Source: Planctomycetota bacterium (GTDB taxonomy: Bacteria > Planctomycetota > Planctomycetia > Gemmatales > HRBIN36). Taken from it: a DNA stretch of 64,000 bases. The stretch lies in contig JACTMY010000009.1 in assembly GCA_014584395.1 (NCBI GenBank), positions 62,001 through 126,000 on the forward strand, written 5' to 3'. The position numbers and the translations under genes were made by a program. Each line of letters starts with the position of its first letter. The first letter of the stretch is position 1. Shown here piece after piece: positions 40,086-49,828 of this stretch. The notes below the pieces were generated by a model. It worked only from the letters and a program-made list of their open reading frames with translations. It did not search any database and was not told the DNA's origin.

Positions 40086-42899
40086 GTGCCAGACGAGATG
40101 ACACCCCGCGACGGTGTAGGCAGCAATGCCGCCCAGGAAGGGCAGCCGCCGATTCCTCCCGTGAACTCCGCTCCGAGCGAAGACAACGACGAAGGCGATC
40201 GGGTCCATCCGCTCAACATCGAGGCCGAGCTGAAGGAATCCTATCTGAGTTATGCGATGTCGGTCATCGTGAGCCGGGCCTTGCCGGACGCGCGCGACGG
40301 GCTGAAGCCCTCGCAGCGGCGCATCCTGGTGGCGATGAACGATCTCAAGCTGGGAGGCAACGCAGCCCGCGTAAAGTGTGCCAAGATCTCCGGCGACACC
40401 AGCGGCAATTACCATCCCCATGGCGAAGCGGTCATCTATCCCACCCTGGTCCGCATGGCCCAGGATTGGAACACGCGCCACGTGCTCGTGGATAAGCAGG
40501 GGAACTTCGGCTCCATCGCCGGGCTGCCCCCCGCCGCCATGCGTTACACCGAAGCCAAACTCTCCGCCTTGGCCTCGGAGATGCTCGCCGATTTGGACAA
40601 GGAAACGGTGGACCGGGTTCCCAACTACGATGGCCGGTTGATGGAGCCGACCGTTTTGCCGAGCAAGTTCCCCAATTTGCTGGTCAATGGCTCCGATGGC
40701 ATCGCCGTGGGCATGGCCACGAGCATCCCGCCCCACAATCTGCGGGAAGTGTGCAACGCCGTGGTGCATTTGATCGATCATCCCGAGGCCACGATCGAGC
40801 AATTGATCCAGCATATCCCCGGGCCTGATTTCCCCACGGGCGGGATCATTTGCGGCCGGCAGGGCATCCTTGACGGCTACCGCACAGGCCGCGGCAAGGT
40901 CGTGATCCGCGCTCATGCGACCGTCAATGAGGACGGACCGCGCACGCAGATCATTATCACCGACATCCCCTATCAACAGACCCGCAATCGCATCATGGAA
41001 TCGATTGGGGAAGCGATCAAAAACGAACGCATCACCGGCGTCTCGGGAGCGCCGCGGGATGAGAGCAGCGAACGCCAGGGCGTTCCCGTGCGGTTGGTCC
41101 TCGATCTCAAGCGCGACGCCGACCCGAACCTCGTGCTCAATCAGCTTTATCAATACACGCCGCTGCAAGACACCTTCAGCATCATCCTGCTCGCCCTGGT
41201 CGATGGGCGGCCCCGAACGCTGAACCTCAAGCAAATCCTCGAAGTCTTCATCCGGCATCGCGCCCGGGTCATTCGCCGCCGCACGGAATACCTGCTCCGC
41301 GAGGCCAAGCGCCGGGCCCATATCCTGGAAGGGCAGTTGATCGCCATTTCCTCGCTGGATGAAGTGATCCAAATCTGCCGCAACGCGCCTAATCGAGCCG
41401 AGGCCAAGATTCGGCTGCATCAATTGGCCGTGGCCGCAACCGTGATGGAGCGGGCTTTGGGGCCGAACGGTTTTGCCGCCTTGGTCCGCGAATTAGGCGC
41501 AAAAGACGCCTACAACATGACCGAGGAACAGGCCGAGGCGGTCGTCCGCATGCAGTTGGGCCAGTTGGCCGCCCTGGAGCGGGATGAGATTTTCAAGGAA
41601 TACGGACAGCTCCGCGAACAGATCACGGCCCATGAGGATTTGTTGAGCGATGAGCGTAAAATCCTGGCCATCGTCCGCCAGGAAACCATCGAATTGAGCG
41701 ATCAGCATGGCGATGATCGCCGAACGGAAATCATCGACGGCGGCCTGGGCGAAGTGCGCTTCGAGGATCTGATCGCCGAGGAAATGAACGCCGTCACCAT
41801 CAGCCACCAGGGCTATATCAAACGGCTGCCGATCACGACCTATCGCAGTCAGCATCGCGGCGGCCGAGGCGTCACCGGGGCGCAGACCCACGAGGATGAC
41901 TTCATTGAGCATTTCTACGTGGCCAGCACGCACGCCTATCTGCTCTTCTTCACGAATCTCGGCCAGGTGTATTGGCTCAAGGTGTATGACATTCCGCAGA
42001 TGAGCCGCACCTCCGCCGGCCGAGCCATCGTCAACGTGCTCAATCTGAAGCCGGAGGAGAAGATCAGCAGCGTGATTCCCGTGCGCCGGTTCGATCCCAA
42101 TCAATATCTCTTGATGGCGACGAAGCGGGGGCTCGTCAAAAAGACGGCCTTGGAAGCTTACAGCCGGCCCAAATCCGGCGGCATCATCGGCATCCATTTG
42201 GAAGAAGGCGACAGCCTGATCGGCGTGGCCCTCACTCAGGCGGGGGACGAAATCGTCCTGAGCACGCGCAACGGCATGGCCATTCGTTTCGCTGAATCCG
42301 ATGCTCGCCCCATGGGGCGCGACACCAAAGGCGTTCGCGGCATCAATCTGCAAGGCGATGACGAGGTCGTCGGCATGGTCGTGACGACGCCGGACGGTTA
42401 TTTGCTCACCATCTGCGAAAACGGCTTTGGCAAACGCACACCCTTTGGCGCGAACGAAGGCATGGCGGAAGACGCCGCAGCCGCAACTGAATCCGAGGAG
42501 GAGGCCGCTCCCGCGCCGGAGGCCGGCGGCGAAATCGAGAGCGGTGAAATCGAGGAGCGTTCCGCCATGCGGTATCGCGTCCAACGCCGCGGCGGCAAGG
42601 GCCTCCGCGACATCCGCACCAGCGATCGCAACGGCCAGGTCGTGACGGTCGTGGCGGTCACCGATTCGGATGACTTGATGATCATCACCCAACAGGGCAT
42701 GGTCACGCGCATGAAGGTGTCGGAAATCCGCATCGTCGGCCGCAACACGCAGGGCGTTCGGCTCATCAACCTGCAAGAGGGGGATAAGGTGGTCACGGCG
42801 GCCAAGATCGCCAAGGAAGAGGCCAACGGCCAGGAAACGGATGCGGACGCGGAGCCGTCCCCCGAACCGCCGACAGCGCCCGCGGAGCCACCAGCCTAA
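40086..42899 (+). CDS. gyrA: DNA gyrase subunit A
   Basis: 937 residues from GTG 40086 (AAAGGACG 7 nt upstream; ATG 40098 is an alternative). ATP-dependent supercoiling subunit. Active tyrosine Y154 ([10 protein letters not shown]) follows the breakage-reunion core [14 protein letters not shown]. The C-terminal pinwheel domain contains the gyrA box QRRGGKG. The quinolone region reads [10 protein letters not shown] (110-119): position 83 (E. coli) is Ala and 87 is Pro, whereas Ser and Asp/Glu bind quinolone through a water-metal bridge. The C-terminal domain includes an acidic low-complexity insert before the gyrA box ([18 protein letters not shown]). Two long opposite-strand open frames here are shadows. 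Confidence 0.95.
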   Translation: MPDEMTPRDGVGSNAAQEGQPPIPPVNSAPSEDNDEGDRVHPLNIEAELKESYLSYAMSVIVSRALPDARDGLKPSQRRILVAMNDLKLGGNAARVKCAKISGDTSGNYHPHGEAVIYPTLVRMAQDWNTRHVLVDKQGNFGSIAGLPPAAMRYTEAKLSALASEMLADLDKETVDRVPNYDGRLMEPTVLPSKFPNLLVNGSDGIAVGMATSIPPHNLREVCNAVVHLIDHPEATIEQLIQHIPGPDFPTGGIICGRQGILDGYRTGRGKVVIRAHATVNEDGPRTQIIITDIPYQQTRNRIMESIGEAIKNERITGVSGAPRDESSERQGVPVRLVLDLKRDADPNLVLNQLYQYTPLQDTFSIILLALVDGRPRTLNLKQILEVFIRHRARVIRRRTEYLLREAKRRAHILEGQLIAISSLDEVIQICRNAPNRAEAKIRLHQLAVAATVMERALGPNGFAALVRELGAKDAYNMTEEQAEAVVRMQLGQLAALERDEIFKEYGQLREQITAHEDLLSDERKILAIVRQETIELSDQHGDDRRTEIIDGGLGEVRFEDLIAEEMNAVTISHQGYIKRLPITTYRSQHRGGRGVTGAQTHEDDFIEHFYVASTHAYLLFFTNLGQVYWLKVYDIPQMSRTSAGRAIVNVLNLKPEEKISSVIPVRRFDPNQYLLMATKRGLVKKTALEAYSRPKSGGIIGIHLEEGDSLIGVALTQAGDEIVLSTRNGMAIRFAESDARPMGRDTKGVRGINLQGDDEVVGMVVTTPDGYLLTICENGFGKRTPFGANEGMAEDAAAATESEEEAAPAPEAGGEIESGEIEERSAMRYRVQRRGGKGLRDIRTSDRNGQVVTVVAVTDSDDLMIITQQGMVTRMKVSEIRIVGRNTQGVRLINLQEGDKVVTAAKIAKEEANGQETDADAEPSPEPPTAPAEPPA

Positions 42900-42939
42900 C
42901 GGAGCTTGCTCATCTTCTGCCGAACGGTTGGGGCCGCTG

Positions 42940-43860
42940 CTAAAAGAGTTGATTCCACCGCATTTCCTTAAGTTGGGACGCCGGCTGCTTGGCCAGGCGA
43001 ATGGCCATGTCCGCCATGGCGTTGACGGCCCATTCGAAGTAATGCGGCGTCAGCGAGTAGATGTCCATGTCCGGCGCGGGATTCATGAAGTCGATGGCAT
43101 AGGGCACGTCGTCCTTGACCGCCCACTCCAGGGAATTCATGTCGTAGCCCAAGCCTCGGCACAATTTCAATGTGTCCTCGATGATTCGCTTGCGCAGCGC
43201 GGGCGTGGGATAGTCGGGATCCACGTGGTATTTGCGTTCGCGTGGATCGTACCGGATGGGCTGCACCACGTCGCGCCCCAGACAGATGCAGCGAACGAAG
43301 TAATCCCACTGAATGAACTCCTGCACGACCATCGTCATCAGGCCGGATTTGTTGTAGCAGCGGATCAGTTCCTCCACAGAATGGCAAATGTCGACGTTTT
43401 TCCAGCCGCCGCCGTGGGCGTCCTTGAGGACGCAAGGCAAGCCGATGTGGGACACGATGCCGTTCCAGTCCAAGGGATAGATCAGATTGCGGAGACTCTC
43501 GTCGTGCTTGATGCCCGGGATGTAGTCCTTGTTGGGAAGGACGATGGTTTTCGGATGGGCCACGCCGAGCTTGCAGGCCAGGCTGGCACCGAAAAATTTG
43601 TCGTCGGCCGTCCACATGAAGGGGTTGTTGACCACGTGAACGCCCTGGAGAACGGCGTTTTTCAAATAGGAGCGATAGTAGGGCACTTCATGGGAGATGC
43701 GGTCGATGATCACCCGATAAGGCACGGGTTCGTTCATTTGGGTGCCGCCGAGCTTGACGTACTCGACCTCGACGCCTTGATTGCGGCGGGCGACTTCCTC
43801 GATGAATTTAGGCGGGAACGACCATTCACGACCCACCAGCAAGCCGACTTTGAGATTCAT
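42940..43860 (-). CDS. ATP-grasp ligase-like protein
   Basis: 306 residues. ATP-grasp features: LPCVLKDAHGGGWKNV (ATP-binding lysine and glycine-rich loop, about 146-161), MVVQEFIQWDYFVRCICLG (about 177-195), and a metal-binding end YAIDFMNPAPDMD. The N-terminal part (LKVGLLVGREWSFPP) is a Rossmann-like lid. Ligates a carboxylate to an amine or thiol with ATP; the substrate is unknown. Last gene of the leftward group GATase, esterase, ATP-grasp, 53 nt after the esterase stop. The last residues are MRWNQLF. Confidence 0.83.
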   Translation of the reverse strand: MNLKVGLLVGREWSFPPKFIEEVARRNQGVEVEYVKLGGTQMNEPVPYRVIIDRISHEVPYYRSYLKNAVLQGVHVVNNPFMWTADDKFFGASLACKLGVAHPKTIVLPNKDYIPGIKHDESLRNLIYPLDWNGIVSHIGLPCVLKDAHGGGWKNVDICHSVEELIRCYNKSGLMTMVVQEFIQWDYFVRCICLGRDVVQPIRYDPRERKYHVDPDYPTPALRKRIIEDTLKLCRGLGYDMNSLEWAVKDDVPYAIDFMNPAPDMDIYSLTPHYFEWAVNAMADMAIRLAKQPASQLKEMRWNQLF

Positions 43861-43913
43861 GGAGACTTCCTAAACGTGGTTTGCAGGAGACAGTCCGTCG
43901 AGGCGGCACGGCG

Positions 43914-44633
43914 TTAGTCGTGGCCTCCGATGTAATGCAGGATCATTTTGCGCCACCAGGGCCAGTCATGGGCCCAGCCATCCCATTCCCGCAAAGCGTT
44001 GCCGATGCCCTTGGACCATAAGAGGCCGGAGAAACGGCGATTCTGATCGATCAAGGGATCATCCCTGCCGACCACGAGGATGATGTCCAGTTGCTGCAGT
44101 TGCCGGATCCGCCAGGGATCATGCTCATGGGCGATGTAGGCCATGGGATTATTGAAAAAGACTTCATCCGCTCCATAGCCGTCGCAGAATTTCTCGATGT
44201 CGCACATGCCGCTCATCGAAATGATGCGCCCTGTGCATTCGGGAAACTTGAGGCCAAAGTTGATGGCATGATAGGCGCCGAAACTGGCCCCGGTGAGGAT
44301 GACGAAGGGATTGTCATTCTTCTGCTGGGAAAGGGGCAACACTTCATTTTTGACATAGAGGTCATACTGATGCTGCCGCACGGCCCGGTGCCGAGGGTGC
44401 TTGCGCCGGTCGTACCAGCTTTCATGGTCAACGCAACTGACGCAATAGATCTGCAGCCACCCCATGCCGAGATGGTGGCCCAGGGCTTGGATCATGCCGC
44501 GGTCTTCCCATTCGTGAAAAGAACCGCGCGAGGTGGGGTAGACGATGCAGCGGGCGCCGCCGTGGCCAAAAATTTTCAATTCCATGTCCCGGCCAAGCGA
44601 CGGGCTGAACCACTTGTGATACTCAACGTGCAT
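43914..44633 (-). CDS. Alpha/beta-hydrolase (esterase family)
   Basis: 239 residues from MHVEYHKWFSPSLG. Serine nucleophile in TGASFGAYHA (G-x-S-x-G, about S118); aspartate candidates in VVGRDDPL and histidine in GWAHDWPWW complete a triad. It resembles the DUF3089/esterase-D group, which has a long region before the nucleophile. A longer start at 44795 would overlap the amidotransferase and is not favoured. Middle gene of the leftward cluster with an ATP-grasp and a GATase. Substrate unknown. Confidence 0.78.
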   Translation of the reverse strand: MHVEYHKWFSPSLGRDMELKIFGHGGARCIVYPTSRGSFHEWEDRGMIQALGHHLGMGWLQIYCVSCVDHESWYDRRKHPRHRAVRQHQYDLYVKNEVLPLSQQKNDNPFVILTGASFGAYHAINFGLKFPECTGRIISMSGMCDIEKFCDGYGADEVFFNNPMAYIAHEHDPWRIRQLQQLDIILVVGRDDPLIDQNRRFSGLLWSKGIGNALREWDGWAHDWPWWRKMILHYIGGHD

Positions 44634-44760
44634 GCCGAACTCGATAACCGCCGAGGGCGAACGACTGTTATCCTTCCCTGCCGATGGATCGCGAAAGTTC
44701 CTCCCGAAATTTCGCTTGGGGAGGGCGGCCGCCAGAAGCGGTTTCCCCATGTTCCGCCGT

Positions 44761-45528
44761 TTATATCGTAACGGATTTGGCCGCCGAGGCTTCAATGAAA
44801 CTCTCGAAGATTCGTCTCATGCCGGGGTTGGCTTCGGTCAATTCCTCCGGATGCCATTGCACGCCAATGAGGAACTGGCCATTGATTCCCTCAACGCTCT
44901 CGATGACGTCATCCGGCGCGGTGGAGGTGACCTTTAATCCCGGGGCCAGGGTGCGAATGGCTTGATGATGCATGCTGTTGACGTCCAATTTGTCGCTTTC
45001 CAGGAGGCTGCGCAGTTTGGTGTCGCGCTGCACGCGGATGGGGTGGACGAGTTGCTGCCGCGTGAAGTCGTTGTTCGGATTCGGGAAGTAATCGTGCTTG
45101 ATCGCGCATTTGAATTCGCTGGCGATATCCTGGTAGAGGGAACCCCCCAGGGCCACATTGATGACTTGCATCCCCCGGCACACGCCCAGGATGGGTTTCT
45201 TGTCTTCCTGTGCCCAGCGGACGAGGTGCAATTCCGTCCAATCGCGGGCCAGATCAGTGCGGCCGCAAGCGGTCCTGCGGTCTTCCTGATAACTGGCGGG
45301 ATCGACGTCCATGCCGCCCGTGAGAAACAGGCCATCCAACCGGTCGTAGATTTCCCGCAGGGTGGCCTCGTCATCGTCCAGCAGCGGGATCAGCCAGGGG
45401 ACCGCCCCGACGCCGCGGAGAACGCGGACGTATTTCTGCCCCATGACCCAGCATAGCGGCAGTTCACCTGGAATCGGCTGCAGCGTTTGCATCGCGATGC
45501 CGATGACGGGTCGTTTTTGCATCGCCAT
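44761..45528 (-). CDS. Class I glutamine amidotransferase, peptidase C26 type
   Basis: 255 residues. Nucleophile C117 in GVCRGMQ, His226 and Glu228 in QWHPEE, and an N-terminal KRPVIGIAMQTL. This is the gamma-glutamyl-gamma-aminobutyrate hydrolase (PuuD-like) subfamily, with the LFLTGGMDVDPASY motif. It hydrolyses gamma-glutamyl or related amides. First gene of the leftward cluster. Its distance to the esterase (127 nt) leaves room for a promoter or leader. Polyamine genes are not visible nearby, so PuuD function is not claimed. Confidence 0.85.
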   Translation of the reverse strand: MAMQKRPVIGIAMQTLQPIPGELPLCWVMGQKYVRVLRGVGAVPWLIPLLDDDEATLREIYDRLDGLFLTGGMDVDPASYQEDRRTACGRTDLARDWTELHLVRWAQEDKKPILGVCRGMQVINVALGGSLYQDIASEFKCAIKHDYFPNPNNDFTRQQLVHPIRVQRDTKLRSLLESDKLDVNSMHHQAIRTLAPGLKVTSTAPDDVIESVEGINGQFLIGVQWHPEELTEANPGMRRIFESFIEASAAKSVTI

Positions 45529-45664
45529 GAACCTCCCTCAACAGGTCTTCCTTGACTCCCAACGCGGCCTCATCGACCATCCATATGCACGAAGCAGGAA
45601 TTCCATTCCCGGCGACGAAACGGGCGGAGATGATCTTTGAATCAGCCCCGCCCCCGTGTTTAAG

Positions 45665-46996
45665 TTACAAAGTCCAACCGGAACGATACGTTCGCTTGAT
45701 CAGGGGTTCCGCGTCGGGCTGATTAACGACCCGCATGGACGGTCCCTCCCAGACAATCTCTTTCTGCAACCGCACGGCAACGTTGCCCAACAACACAAAC
45801 TCCGTAAGTCGGCCCGCGTAATCGAAGTTGGCCATGGGTTGCTTATTTTCCTGGATGCCGTTCAGCCATTCCCGATGGTGCCCTGGCGAACGCGGCAGCG
45901 TCGGCTCGGGGGCTTGGTAATCCTTGAAATCCTCTTCGGGCAGCAATTTGAAACTCGAGCCATAATCATCCGGCGAGAACAATTTGCCCTTGGTGCCGAT
46001 AAAGAGGCTGCCGCTGTCCGCCAGCTTAAAGCCGGGGATCAACTCCTCGGGCGGCAAATTTCGTTTACCATCTTTCATCCCATCGTACCAGATGAGTTTA
46101 ACCGGGGGAAGGCCTCCGCGCTCGGGGAATTGGTACGTGATGATGGACCAAATGGGAAAACTATCGCCGTTGAATGGGCCGGTCTGAGCCGAGACGGATT
46201 TCGGATCACCCAGGCGGCAGGCCATGAAGGCGAGGTTGGCGGTGTGGCAAGCCATGTCGCCTAAAGCACCGGTGCCAAAATCGCACCAGCCGCGCCAGGC
46301 AAAGGGATGATACATGGAGTGATAGGGACGGGTCGGCGCCGGCCCCAGCCATAAATCCCATTCCACGTGGTCGGGGCAGGGGGGCGTCTCCTTGGGCCGA
46401 TCAAACCCTTGCTTCCAATAGCGATCGGGCCGGTTGGTCCAAACGTGAATCTCGGTCACGTCGCCAATGGCCTTGGATTGCAGTACTTCCACCGCGGTCC
46501 GGAAACCTCCCGAGGCCGTGCCCTGATTGCCCATGGAGGTGATCAGCTTTTTCTCGGCGGCCAATTCGCGCATCACCCTGGCTTCATGAATGGAATGGGT
46601 CAGCGGTTTTTCGCAGTAAACGTGCTTGCCCATCCGCATCGCCATCACCGAGGCGACCGCATGGGTATGATCGGGGGTCGAAACCACCACGGCGTCGATG
46701 TTCTTTTCCTCTTCCAGCATCTTGCGGAAGTCGCGATAGACCTTGGCCTGAGGATGTGTCTCGGCGGCGCGATCCAAGGATTTGCCATCGATGTCGCATA
46801 AAGCGTAAACGTTGGCCATTCTGGCCAGGCCGCGCATGTTACTGCCGCCTTGTCCTCCCACGCCGACAAAGGCCAAATTGAGTTTGTCCTCCTCGCGCCG
46901 AGGAGTGCCCCATGGGTACGCATGCGCCGACAACCAGCCGGCAAAGCCCATGGCGGCACCGGTTTTCAAGAAATCACGACGATGCATCCGCGCCAT
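45665..46996 (-). CDS. Gfo/Idh/MocA-family oxidoreductase, TAT-exported
   Basis: 443 residues from MARMHRRDFLKTGAAMGF, a twin-arginine signal with RRDFLK. The NAD(P)-binding Rossmann motif reads LAFVGVGGQGGSNMRG. The EKPL motif (VYCEKPLTHS) carries the catalytic lysine. The C-terminal dimerisation fold includes WHRxW-like segments (SMYHPFAWRGWCDFGTGALGDMACHT). Typical of the planctomycete expansion of sugar dehydrogenases that act outside the cytoplasm. GAGGAG upstream supports the start. Substrate unknown. Confidence 0.9.
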   Translation of the reverse strand: MARMHRRDFLKTGAAMGFAGWLSAHAYPWGTPRREEDKLNLAFVGVGGQGGSNMRGLARMANVYALCDIDGKSLDRAAETHPQAKVYRDFRKMLEEEKNIDAVVVSTPDHTHAVASVMAMRMGKHVYCEKPLTHSIHEARVMRELAAEKKLITSMGNQGTASGGFRTAVEVLQSKAIGDVTEIHVWTNRPDRYWKQGFDRPKETPPCPDHVEWDLWLGPAPTRPYHSMYHPFAWRGWCDFGTGALGDMACHTANLAFMACRLGDPKSVSAQTGPFNGDSFPIWSIITYQFPERGGLPPVKLIWYDGMKDGKRNLPPEELIPGFKLADSGSLFIGTKGKLFSPDDYGSSFKLLPEEDFKDYQAPEPTLPRSPGHHREWLNGIQENKQPMANFDYAGRLTEFVLLGNVAVRLQKEIVWEGPSMRVVNQPDAEPLIKRTYRSGWTL

Positions 46997-47208
46997 GGCA
47001 CTTCTCCTCGCTGCGGTGGTTGGGATAGGATCGTTCAAGGGTGGACCAGACATTCTGGGAATCATTCAGAGGACGACGCTGGCTTTCACGAAGTGAGCCA
47101 GCACCGCTCATCGTTCATCGTGGTAGCATACTCATGGACATGCGTCATAGCCAGCAAAATGCAAGGGAATTTATGCAGGTTCAACGGGACCCTTCCTGGC
47201 AAGACGGT

Positions 47209-48480
47209 CTAGGGAACCGATTGAAACTGAACTTGCGGCAGGTGTTGCTCTTCCAATGAAGCCGCAAACAACGGATAGCGGTCAAAGCGACAGAGCCTGG
47301 CGATCAGGTTCGCGGGAAACCGCATGGTCTGTTCGTTGTACTCCGTGACGGCTTCGTTGAAGACCGTGCGGGCATGGGCAATCTTTTCTTCCAGGACCGT
47401 CAATTCATCCATCAACCTGCGAAAGTGCTCGTTGGCTTTCAAATCGGGATAATCTTCCACCACGGCGAACAGGCGGGCCAACCCCGCGATGGTTTCCGTT
47501 TCAATCCAAACGCGATCCGTTCGGCTGCCGGTCATAGCCTTGGAGCGAATCAACGTCAGCCTCTCCAACAATGCTTGTTCGTGCTTCTGATAGGCTTGCA
47601 CAACGGTGACGAGAGGTGGGATCAGATCGTAACGCTGCTTGAGCTGGACATCGATCGTGCTCCAGCGCTCATCCGCGCGAATGCGGAAAGTGACCAGGCT
47701 ATTGAAGACCCGCAAGGCCCAGAACATCACCGTGGCCAGAAAGCCAATGAGGGCGGCCCAGATGCCAGTGATCGGGTCCCAGAGGAGTTCAGGGTGGAAG
47801 GCTTCGCCTCGGATCTGCAGGTAGCGAAGGAGTCCGTATGCGATCAGCACGAAGCCGATGAAGAGAAAGACCAGGCCGAAACGCATGCCCCAGCGTTCCT
47901 GCGCTTCTGCATCGGCCAGGTACTTGGCTCGGCGTTTGGTCGTGACGATGAGCGGGACATGTTGGTAGGGAATCAGGCTTTGCTTGTCTTCATCGACAAC
48001 CCCCACCGCGGAGACCTGGATGCCCACCGGCGTATAGGAACAACTGTGCCGCCAGGAGCCAAGCGTTTCCGAGAGGGTCGGTTCATGCTGAAAACTTGCT
48101 TGTTTGGCCTCGATCTCCAGGATATGGCCATCCTCATAGACGCGAAAGCGGGCATGGCCCTGATCGGTCTCGCGGGTCTCCCATTGCGAATACGTCTCGG
48201 TCTTGCCATCGCTGGTCGTCCTCGTCCTGGTGACATATTCTTCAAGCCGATAACTATAATGCACGCAGGGCCGCTGGAAATGCCGCACCCGGACGGGATG
48301 ATCGCATTCCACCTCGCCGCGAACCCAAACATCGTCATGAACGTTGACCAAGCGGATCGGTAGCGAGGGTGCGGCGGCGAGAATGGCATTGGTGCGATCC
48401 CAGCACCGCACGGCGGCCCACAGCCCCCAAGCGATGAGCACGAAGGCCAAGCCAATGGCGGCGATCCAGATGGGGTTCAT
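47209..48480 (-). CDS. GIDE-domain and LemA-domain fusion membrane protein
   Basis: 423 residues. N-terminal membrane helix (IAAIGLAFVLIAWGLWAAV), then a GIDE-like (E3-ligase-associated) domain about 40-190 (VRGEVECDHPVRVRHFQRPCVHYSYRL), a second pair of membrane helices (about 203-260), then a LemA-type helical region (VQLKQRYDLIPPLVTVVQAYQKHEQALLERL) to the end. LemA proteins are membrane anchors of unclear role. GIDE and LemA usually occur as separate neighbours, so the fusion is informative. No RING finger is seen. Confidence 0.8.
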   Translation of the reverse strand: MNPIWIAAIGLAFVLIAWGLWAAVRCWDRTNAILAAAPSLPIRLVNVHDDVWVRGEVECDHPVRVRHFQRPCVHYSYRLEEYVTRTRTTSDGKTETYSQWETRETDQGHARFRVYEDGHILEIEAKQASFQHEPTLSETLGSWRHSCSYTPVGIQVSAVGVVDEDKQSLIPYQHVPLIVTTKRRAKYLADAEAQERWGMRFGLVFLFIGFVLIAYGLLRYLQIRGEAFHPELLWDPITGIWAALIGFLATVMFWALRVFNSLVTFRIRADERWSTIDVQLKQRYDLIPPLVTVVQAYQKHEQALLERLTLIRSKAMTGSRTDRVWIETETIAGLARLFAVVEDYPDLKANEHFRRLMDELTVLEEKIAHARTVFNEAVTEYNEQTMRFPANLIARLCRFDRYPLFAASLEEQHLPQVQFQSVP

Positions 48481-48492
48481 GCGCTACCTCGC

Positions 48493-48754
48493 GAGTTGAT
48501 GGGTCTTGGAATAAAGCTATATTTGAGGATGATACGGTGATATCCCAACCTTGTTTACTTTGACCTTCACAGTTTAACTACAATTGATTTCTCCGTTCAA
48601 ACTTGTTCCACTCCAGGGTTGGTAGGCACGATTCCTTGTAGCCAACCTTCAAGGTCCTCCAATTCTCCTTTGGTCATGCGCGGCGGCATTCGCTATAACG
48701 GGCATCAGGAGATTCGTTCAAGAGCGGCTTCCATTCATTCAATCGGAGGAAATC
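48493..48754. other. Intergenic region upstream of sod
   Basis: About 260 bp. A 30-codon frame on the minus strand (48597-48689, MPPRMTKGELEDLEGW...) reads like a real peptide or a gene fragment, but is too short to support. The sod promoter should be at the right end. Confidence 0.25.
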
Positions 48755-49369
48755 ATGGCTTTCGAACTTCCCCCCCTGCCATATGCCTATGATGCCTTGG
48801 CACCGCATATCAGCAAGGAAACGATGGAGTATCACCACGACAAGCACCATGCGGCTTACGTCGCCAATCTCAACAACGCCCTCAAGGACCATGCGGATTG
48901 GGCGGGCAAGTCCATTGAAGAACTGCTTCGCGGCGTTAAGGGCGTGTCCGACACCATTCGCCAGGCCGTGATCAACAACGGCGGCGGCCACTACAACCAT
49001 ACGATGTTCTGGGAAATCATGACCCCAGGCGGCAGCAAAACGCCCGTAGGCACCTTGGCCAAGGCCATCGACGGTTTGGGCGGCTTCGACAAATTCAAGG
49101 ACATGATGAACGACGCCGGCGCCAAACGCTTCGGCAGCGGCTGGGCCTGGCTCGTCATCGACGGCGGCCATCTCAAGGTGATTAGCACAGCCAACCAAGA
49201 CTGTCCGCTGATGGATGGACTTTTCCCGGTCATGGGTGTCGATGTCTGGGAACATGCTTATTACATCGACTATCGCAATCGCCGGCCGGATTACCTCAAG
49301 GCCTGGTGGAACACGCTCAATTGGGACATTATCGGTCAACGCTATGAGATGGGCTTGAAAGGCAAGTAA
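48755..49369 (+). CDS. sodA: Superoxide dismutase (Mn type)
   Basis: 204 residues. Metal ligands H27, H82, D163 and H167 (HHDKHH, NNGGGHYNHTMFW, MGVDVWEHAYY). The GGGH and TANQD (Q148) residues are the manganese-type signature rather than the iron type. No signal peptide, so cytoplasmic. Dismutates superoxide to oxygen and hydrogen peroxide. GGAGG 5 nt upstream. Followed by a strong terminator, so monocistronic. Confidence 0.95.
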   Translation: MAFELPPLPYAYDALAPHISKETMEYHHDKHHAAYVANLNNALKDHADWAGKSIEELLRGVKGVSDTIRQAVINNGGGHYNHTMFWEIMTPGGSKTPVGTLAKAIDGLGGFDKFKDMMNDAGAKRFGSGWAWLVIDGGHLKVISTANQDCPLMDGLFPVMGVDVWEHAYYIDYRNRRPDYLKAWWNTLNWDIIGQRYEMGLKGK

Positions 49370-49400
49370 ACCTCGCCTTGTTCAGAGTAAGATTAGCTTC

Positions 49401-49430
49401 AACCACGGCCTTGTGCCGTGGTTTTCTCTT
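49401..49430 (+). terminator. Intrinsic terminator of superoxide dismutase gene
   Basis: Stem ACCACGGC / GCCGTGGT with loop CTTGT, then TTTCTCTT. Confidence 0.88.
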
Positions 49431-49534
49431 GGCGGCGCGCCTCGACGAGCAAAGGGATTGCTCTTGACGCCAGGAGCGATCTCGTTATAGTCCGCCCGCT
49501 TGATCGTATTCAGAGGGATGAGGGGCGTTAGGCC

Positions 49535-49828
49535 ATGTTGCGAATCACCGCAAGGATGACTCTATTCATGGGAGGGCTTTTAGCCCTCACGGGCTGCAAC
49601 TCCATCGAAGGTTATCCCGTGCGTTGGCCGTGGTCGCCCAATTCCATGCTCACTGAAAAATACGTCACGCCACCCGACAGCGACCCGCGCTACAGCGGTC
49701 CCATGTCCTTCCCCAAAAACACCATGGTGCCAAAGATCAAGGAAGAAGAAGCCCTGGGTGGCAGACCTTCCAACCGGCCAAGCGGCCCGCGCATGGGCGG
49801 CCCCATGGGCGCCTTGGGCGGCTATTGA
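49535..49828 (+). CDS. Small lipoprotein
   Basis: 97 residues. A type II signal (MLRITARMTLFMGGLLALTGC) with lipobox LTGC, then a Pro/Ser/Gly-rich mature part with a RPSNRPSGPRMGGPMGALGGY tail. No catalytic motif. Convergent with and 7 nt overlapping the next gene on the minus strand. Function unknown. Confidence 0.75.
   Translation: MLRITARMTLFMGGLLALTGCNSIEGYPVRWPWSPNSMLTEKYVTPPDSDPRYSGPMSFPKNTMVPKIKEEEALGGRPSNRPSGPRMGGPMGALGGY

Noticed and set aside
40005-42776. Two long minus-strand frames under gyrA (472 and 427 aa)
   Set aside because: Antisense shadows of gyrA, which has catalytic and C-terminal motifs intact.
44761-45528. Calling the amidotransferase puuD
   Set aside because: Family fits, but no putrescine-pathway genes adjoin, so the specific symbol is not supported.
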